Part shown: one piece after another, positions 58,501-64,000 of the stretch
Layout: each line of letters begins with the position of its first letter
Position numbering within the stretch: position 1 is the stretch's first letter
DNA from: Acholoe squamosa
Taxonomy: Eukaryota > Annelida > Polychaeta > Phyllodocida > Polynoidae
Direction: 5' to 3'
Length of the DNA: 64,000 nucleotides
Assembly (NCBI GenBank): GCA_949317995.1
Contig: OX439045.1
Location: 9,160,174-9,224,173, forward strand
Translations under genes and position numbers: made by a program
Notes under the pieces: model-generated
The model's input: the letters and a program-made list of their open reading frames with translations, nothing else
Told to the model about the DNA's origin: nothing
The model's database searches: none

Positions 58501-60021
58501 ATAAAGGTGGTAACAATGATAACACTCGCCAAGATCTAAGCTCTGCCTCCGATCCTATAGCTCAACCTGTCGTAGGTTCTAGGTATAGGTGTAAGGTGTA
58601 AGTTGGGAGAGATGATTGGGAGCTGCTCAAGCTGCCTTTTATATAAAGGGCTTGAGCAGCTCACAGTATTGTGAAATATTCTATACACGTGGCTCAATGA
58701 AATAGAGACATGTGCCATAGGGAGAGATTGCCACCTGTGGGTTAATCATGTTGATGAGGATTGAGAGGAGATTGTGAAATATCCTCTCATTCCAAATACA
58801 GTAAAATCTCTTTACTACGAATCCTGTTATAACGAATTTTCGGTTATAACAAACAAATCTATTGCTACCAAATCATCACCATACATTTCTATAGTAAATT
58901 GATCCCTTTATAATGAAGTTTTGGCATCAATATTCGGATATAACGAAGTAATTTTCTCATAAACACATTATTTAAGGAAATCAAAGTGTGCAGCATACAC
59001 AAGCCATAGGTGTGAGGGGCTGTTTTAGGACATCTACAGCCACCTCCCTTCTCACCTGGGTGGGTGGGGAAGATCTGAGAGGTGTAAGGGGCTGTGTTAG
59101 GACATATACAGCCACCTCCCTTCTCACCTGGGTGGGTGGGGAAGATCTGAGAGGTGTAAGGGGCTGTGTTAGGACATCTACAGCCGCCTCCCTTCTCACC
59201 TGGTCGGCCATAGAGGTTAACATAAAGTTAGAATAATTTTTAAGCCTCTATCTTGCTTTGTTTGGTTACTACGAAATTCGTTTATAACGAATTATTTTCC
59301 TTGTCCCAAGCACTTCATTGTAAAGGAATTTTACTGTATGGCTCCACAGGTGGATCCCACATCCTCCAGCGGGGCTGTGTGGGTGTAGATATGATTGGAA
59401 TGTTATTACATCCGTCTACCTTATGTCACAGAGTCTCATGGAGGAAGTGAGTTCGTGATAACTTATGGATCCTGGTTCCTGTTGGGGAATACAGGAGATT
59501 GTTGAGTGTGGATCGTGAGCAGAGCTTAGGTTTTATATGGCGAAGAAATTAGTAAATATGAAAAATAATAATAATACCCAGAATGGTCCATTGACAAAAT
59601 CATGATTCTTTTGTACAAGCGCTCTCTGTAAATGTAAACAACCATTATCACTAGTACTACAATCATGTCTCAATACATCCGTCTTCAAAAAGTAGGCTGA
59701 TTTACTTACCAGCCACGAATCTCTTTGAACAGATTGAATTATATATAACCATTGCATTCTATTGTAATTCTGATTCAAAGGACCAGCCAATTCAAGAACC
59801 AGTCAATTTTTATCTGAAGCAGAGGTTGCCGGTTAAGTCAGACATGAATGAACACATAGAGGCTGACCATTCAACCATTATCTGTCTAGAAGTAGACACT
59901 ATCTCTAATATCAGCCAAACGACTATCTTTAGCTACTAACACTATTTTTAAAGAAAAACGGTTGAAAGCAGGGTTTCATCCTCGTATGCAAGCTTTGCCT
60001 TATATAAGAGGTATTATGATA

Positions 60022-60068
<47 letters not shown>

Positions 60069-60209
60069 ACAGCCATTAATATAGTACACCTTTGTTTGCA
60101 GAACCAACAATTCGAGACTTACTTCTTGAAGAACGGAGGCATGTATGGCGCTATGGGGGCCTTCCTGCATATTAAGAAACCGGAGCCTGTTCAGAACACA
60201 CATTTATAG
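49564..60209 (+). CDS. Pantothenate kinase-like gene, copy 3 (exons 2-9, no exon 1)
   Basis: Exons: 49564-49634, 51972-52067, 52508-52596, 53053-53317, 54231-54323, 54515-54698, 57891-58084, 60102-60209. All splice sites and phases match copy 2. I noticed two amino-acid differences, Lys to Gln in exon 2 (SNQEYKNG) and Met to Ile in exon 8 (DEIKKG). Synonymous changes exist as well (GTT for GTG in exon 4). No stop or frameshift is seen. The exon with the start codon and the DIG half of the phosphate-binding motif is absent between 42.2 and 49.5 kb, because the duplication starts at 46861, inside what is intron 1 of copy 2. It is either a truncated gene or is spliced from the upstream exon at 17472. 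Confidence 0.8.
51602..51847. mobile_element. TTAACCC/GATGCA foldback MITE, duplicate copy
   Basis: Counterpart of 26505-26750, 125 bp upstream of exon 3 of kinase copy 3. Confidence 0.75.
54981..57775. mobile_element. Candidate TTAA-flanked element with minisatellites, duplicate copy
   Basis: Counterpart of 29884-32736 with both TTAA flanks intact. Minisatellites at 55346-55813 and 56176-56890, the second shorter by one unit of about 82 bp. Confidence 0.4.
58799..59336. mobile_element. pogo/Tc1-type MITE, 538 bp
   Basis: The ends CAGTAAAATCTCTTTACTAC and GTAAAGGAATTTTACTG are inverted, with internal TTATAACGAATTT-like words near both ends as in pogo-type elements, and TA on both sides. It is absent from the matching site in the first duplicate. 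No transposase. The centre has three tandem units (59006-59210). Confidence 0.85.
59006..59210. repeat. Three tandem units inside the pogo-type MITE
   Basis: Units of about 75 bp with TTAGGACATCTACAGCCACC and GGGTGGGTGGGGAAGATC. They translate into similar peptides on both strands, which I regard as artefacts. Confidence 0.85.
60022..60066. repeat. GAT microsatellite before exon 9, copy 3
   Basis: Fifteen GAT units against eight at the same site in copy 2, about 36 bp upstream of the acceptor. Confidence 0.9.
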
Positions 60210-60296
60210 ATATATAACTATAATTAGGTATTAACTGTTTTGTGTATAAGGCAGCATTTGGCCTGATTAAAAAGCAATAGGGCATTTAAGAATCGC

Positions 60297-60302
60297 AATA
60301 AA
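60297..60302 (+). promoter_or_regulatory. Poly(A) signal AATAAA, kinase copy 3
   Basis: Same position relative to the stop codon as in copy 2. Confidence 0.55.
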
Positions 60303-62091
60303 CAATGTCCTGAAAAAATTTCAACTTTGGAATTAAAAATTACCAGTATTATAATCTACTCCCCCAGGCATCATATGTATGAAATCTTTTAGCTGAATTC
60401 CACATCTCTTCAGAGATATTTGATGGTGAAAATGCAGCACTTGAGCGCAATCCTCTGTGGAAAGGATGTGAATTAGTCCCCCTACCATAATCTCCCGCGT
60501 ATAAGGCACACCTAGAGTTTTGGAAAATTCTCAAAAAAATGAAAAATTGATAACTTTGGTTCTACTGAATGAATTTTCAAAATTCAAACAACTATAGGTA
60601 GCTTGGGCCACCTTGGGCCCTATTTTGTCCTATTATGACCAAGGGGCATGTAAGATATCAAAATAAAGGTCTTGGTGTCCCCCTTGTGAATCCAATGAGA
60701 ACTAAACCCCCCCGTATAAGATGCGCCTTATACGCGCGTGATTACAGTATTTCTTGTTTTTCTGTAGAAGACAGTTTTAGTCAAATTGTATTGAGATATA
60801 TCTATTTTGTTGCCTCCCTTATGTCGTGCAAGCATCAGACTTTTTTGCTGTATGATCATATGGTGAATTGGCCAGTTTAACTTACCTCCTCAGGGGCCTA
60901 ATTAAATTTCCTTGATGATAGCATAGACCACCTAAGATCAGCAGTAGACTATCAGCTCTGTGCTGATGATATTGACCTACCTCATTGTCTACAGTGCTAC
61001 AACCACAGGCTGAAATGACATAGGCTGCTCATTGAGTTTGTCCTATCATATCACAGTAGGTGGCCCTAGTATCTATGCATGAACCGATGGACAGTGGTGC
61101 CACAGAGTACTGCAAATATAATAGTGGATATGCACCATCTTTGCAGCACTAGGTGGCACCACTGTTTATGGGGAAAAGCATACTAGGGCCACCCGCTGTG
61201 ATATAAATTGATCCAGACCAGAGTGTCTTGCCTTCATATAAAATGTACATAACCATGTACTAGCAGCCTAGGGTTCTGTGTTGTTTCAGCCTGTGGCTAC
61301 AATTGGGGCTTGTTTCAATATCACTGACAACTGTATATAGGACTCAAAATGCCTGTTCAAGTGTCAGGTTTAAATAAGTACCTGCCTTTTATTTAAGCAC
61401 AGCAATACAACAAGACATTTTTATTTCTTCCTACATAATTTCATGTCACCAAATTGCATTCCTGCACACTGTATGAAAGCAAGCTATGCAAAAGTCCCAT
61501 CCTTGTGTTTGTACAATGCAAATATGTGTAAAATAAAATCAAATCAACTCAACAAGACAGATGCCTCAAATACGGTAAAAAAAAAGTCGTTGAAATAACT
61601 GCACAATCCCTGTCCCAAAGCTGCTAGAAATCCGTTGTTATCTCAAGTTGAATACGAGAGCCCCATAGGTTTAACCAAGAACCTCCGTATCACACCCCCC
61701 AGTGTGATAACCCTTCCCCGTATCACACTGCAAGGGAAAACATCCAAAATGTTCAAATGATTGATGATAAAATAATTTCTAATGCCAAATGAATGGAATT
61801 TTGAACATATTTGACTAAATTAACTTGAGATAAATACAAAGGAGCACTTGAATTGGTCAGCAATGAGGCAAAGCCGAGTGTGATAACCCTCATTGCTGAC
61901 CAATTCTCGTGCACCTTTGTCTATTTATTTGCATTCCTTGCACATTAGTGTACCACCGTACTGCCATCTGGTGCTTCTTACAAAAGCTAGACTTGTTCAA
62001 TGCTATACAATAACTTTAGTCCACTGTTCAGTTTTATGAGGATCCCTGGTAGACTCAACAGTTATTTCTTACAGTGTATACAATATCATGC

Positions 62092-63131
62092 TCAAAAATC
62101 CTCATGTTCCTCCGTATTATCAAACATGACATTCAGACTCACAGCTACCGTTATAATCAAACAACCGATAAATTCAAGGACATTCCTCCGCCCATACAGA
62201 CTAGTACTGAAGAGTGTGTACTGAACTATGAAGAGTAACACGTTCTGCATGTTGTTGACAATGGTGACTTTTGTGGGCGCGATGTATTGGCACGCAGCGA
62301 CTATAAACAGCGAACCAGTACCAGAGGCAAAAGAGTGTAGTGATATAAGTAATACAATGTATGGGTCCTGGACTTGTACTGGCTCCTCCATATACAGGCA
62401 ACATAGGAGGCTTATTGGGATGGCCATGGCTGAAGTCAGGAGAAGGAGGACTGTCGGTTTTACATGTTTTAAGTATACGCCTCCCATCAGAAGGTATGAC
62501 ACTCCGGCCAAAGCTGAAAGTACTAAAGAGATGTATCCGATCGTAATCTGTATCATACCGTTTGATTGTTCTACAGAAATATGATTTGAGGTATTTAGAG
62601 CTGAAGCGTTAAGACTATTCATGGTCACTGGTTGTGTTGAATGGTTTGTTGGGGGTATAATAAATCCTTCATTGAATCCTTTCCATGGCTGAATTAGGAA
62701 GAGTGTTCCAATCATACATACAAAAATGGACATTGATGTGATAATATTATGAGTAGCGTTGAATAGTACCCGTGATAGGATGGTCACTATGAGCATCTCA
62801 CATGCACACAGAAAAGAAACATGGCTCAGTGGTAGCAGGGCCACAGCATGGTAAAACAATATACTAAACATAACACTACATAACCCCATACACAAAACAT
62901 ACACATAAGACTCCCGTGGCACTTTGGGTTTAGTTCTGGTACAGCATAATGAGATCAGAGCCAGAATGAAGACCCCAATGTATCGCAGGAAGGAAAGCTG
63001 GAAGTCTGGGATGCGGTTGTTGAGAAGTTGGACGGAGGATGATGTCATTGTCCAACTAAGTACACATAGTGTCATGGTGCAATAGCCCAGCACTGTCTTC
63101 TTGTTGAACTTCATAAGGTATTTGGATGTCA
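62092..63131 (-). CDS. DMT/EamA-family transporter (SLC35-like), copy 2
   Basis: The conceptual protein appears the same as that of 38852-39891, with silent changes only (such as GTGGCACTTTGG for GTGGTACTTTGG on the + strand). The first in-frame ATG is at 63114, and the same candidate splice acceptor (TTCTACCACAG) precedes the exon. It is convergent with kinase copy 3. Identity of the protein in spite of substitutions nearby is compatible with a very recent duplication or with selection. Confidence 0.8.
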
Positions 63132-63466
63132 CTGTGGTAGAAAAAGGATGTATTGAAGAGAGTTAGAGGCATTATATCTGGTAAAGGGACAATTATATGA
63201 CTTCATGAAAACAAGGGTTAGATGAGTTTGTATGTTTCCTGATCTGGAGGGTATTGCAAATAAGCTAAAGAGAGCACTAAATAGGAATGAACTCAATTTA
63301 AAATGTCATGCTCTGTCTCACCCTTCAACTTCCACCTACCGCAATAAAGGGAAAAGCCACCTGCCCCTAGTTTGTATCAAATAAATGGGGTGCCTTCCTG
63401 CCTGAGTCTGTTTTTCCTGCCGTTCTGCTGTTATTTTGAGCACCTATCATAGGGACAAGCATAAAA

Positions 63467-64000
63467 AGGTCAAATCCCACGATGCAATTTTGGCTGAAAA
63501 GTTTCTGCAATTTAGTCATCTGTTGCAATTTTGGGCTCTCTCTTTAAATTGCAAGACCTATAATGGCTACATGAGGCTTTAATGGCAAGGAATCCCTTGT
63601 AGATTTGCACTGAAGTTAAGATCTTTATATTTAGATATTTTGCCTTGCTTAAGTGAAAAGTTTCTGCAATTTACAGAAACTTTGTTTGCAATTTACAGAA
63701 ATGTGGATAAAGTCATTGACAAATAGGGATGTGTGTTCACTTCAACTTGCAAACCAAGACCCACTATGCAATCTAAACTTGCCCCATACCCTGCAATTTG
63801 TATGCTAAATGTCTGTATAAATTACACACAGAGTTCAATTCTGATCTCATTCTGCACTGTGCTTACCTACAACAGCTTGCAAATTCAATATCAAGCAGAA
63901 TGGCATTGCAATTTAAAGAAGCTTACAGATCTACATTGCAAGGGTGAGGGGTCAGTTTAATTGCAACAGTCGGATTTGTAAAATGCAATGGCATGTTAAA
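63467..64000. mobile_element. TGCAATTT TIR element, duplicate copy (cut by window end)
   Basis: The left end AGGTCAAATCCCACGATGCA is present. The right end lies beyond the window. Confidence 0.65.

Larger units (their letters stand above)
46861..64000. repeat. Large segmental duplication, second copy
   Basis: It starts abruptly at AGTTTAGGTGAAATTAGCTA, matching 21727 onward, and runs to the window end. It contains kinase exons 2-9, the transporter and the nested repeats. Compared with the first copy it lacks the LTR element, has an extra 538-bp MITE, one minisatellite unit fewer and a longer GAT array. Confidence 0.9.

Overview
The window is animal nuclear DNA, AT-rich, with split genes (GT..AG introns of about 0.5-7 kb) and very many short DNA transposons, foldback elements and tRNA-derived repeats. 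No bacterial or organellar features were seen. The repeat types (LINE, Ty3/gypsy, a pogo-like MITE, many foldbacks) suggest a marine invertebrate. I cannot name the species or phylum from sequence alone.

Genes. Two gene families are present. (1) A divergent type II pantothenate kinase (Fumble family) occurs three times on the + strand. Copy 1 has only its last three coding exons here (2418-7404). Copy 2 is complete from a plausible start codon (nine coding exons, 17472-34607, 398 residues). Copy 3 has exons 2-9 (49564-60209) but no exon 1. (2) A drug/metabolite-transporter (DMT/EamA) gene lies convergent to the kinase on the - strand at 38852-39891, and again, apparently with an identical protein, at 62092-63131. 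An older diverged remnant of its 3' region lies at 46046-46232.

Layout. 1-7404: repeats and the kinase copy 1 tail, with a cluster of tRNA-like repeats in its intron. 7405-17471: intergenic, with a broken LINE (10853-13983) inserted in an older repeat. 17472-34607: kinase copy 2, whose first intron holds a head-to-head pair of large TIR elements and whose intron 7 holds two minisatellites. 35156-37502: a composite LTR retroelement. 38852-39891: transporter. 40.2-46.2 kb: TIR elements, a 1.32-kb tandem repeat and the transporter remnant. 46861-64000: a near-identical direct copy of 21727 to about 40740, consistent with a 25.1-kb tandem duplication that starts inside intron 1 of copy 2.

Main points of interest. 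The LTRs of the composite retroelement contain a complete tRNA-like gene (A box, B box, T run) whose 3' end is complementary to the element's own primer-binding site, so the element may supply its own primer. The two 25-kb copies differ by this LTR insertion (4-bp target duplication; empty site in copy 3) and by a pogo/Tc1-type MITE present in copy 3, where copy 2 has TACATGTA, the form of a Tc1-type excision footprint. Copy 3 of the kinase lacks exon 1 and either is truncated or depends on splicing from exon 1 of copy 2.
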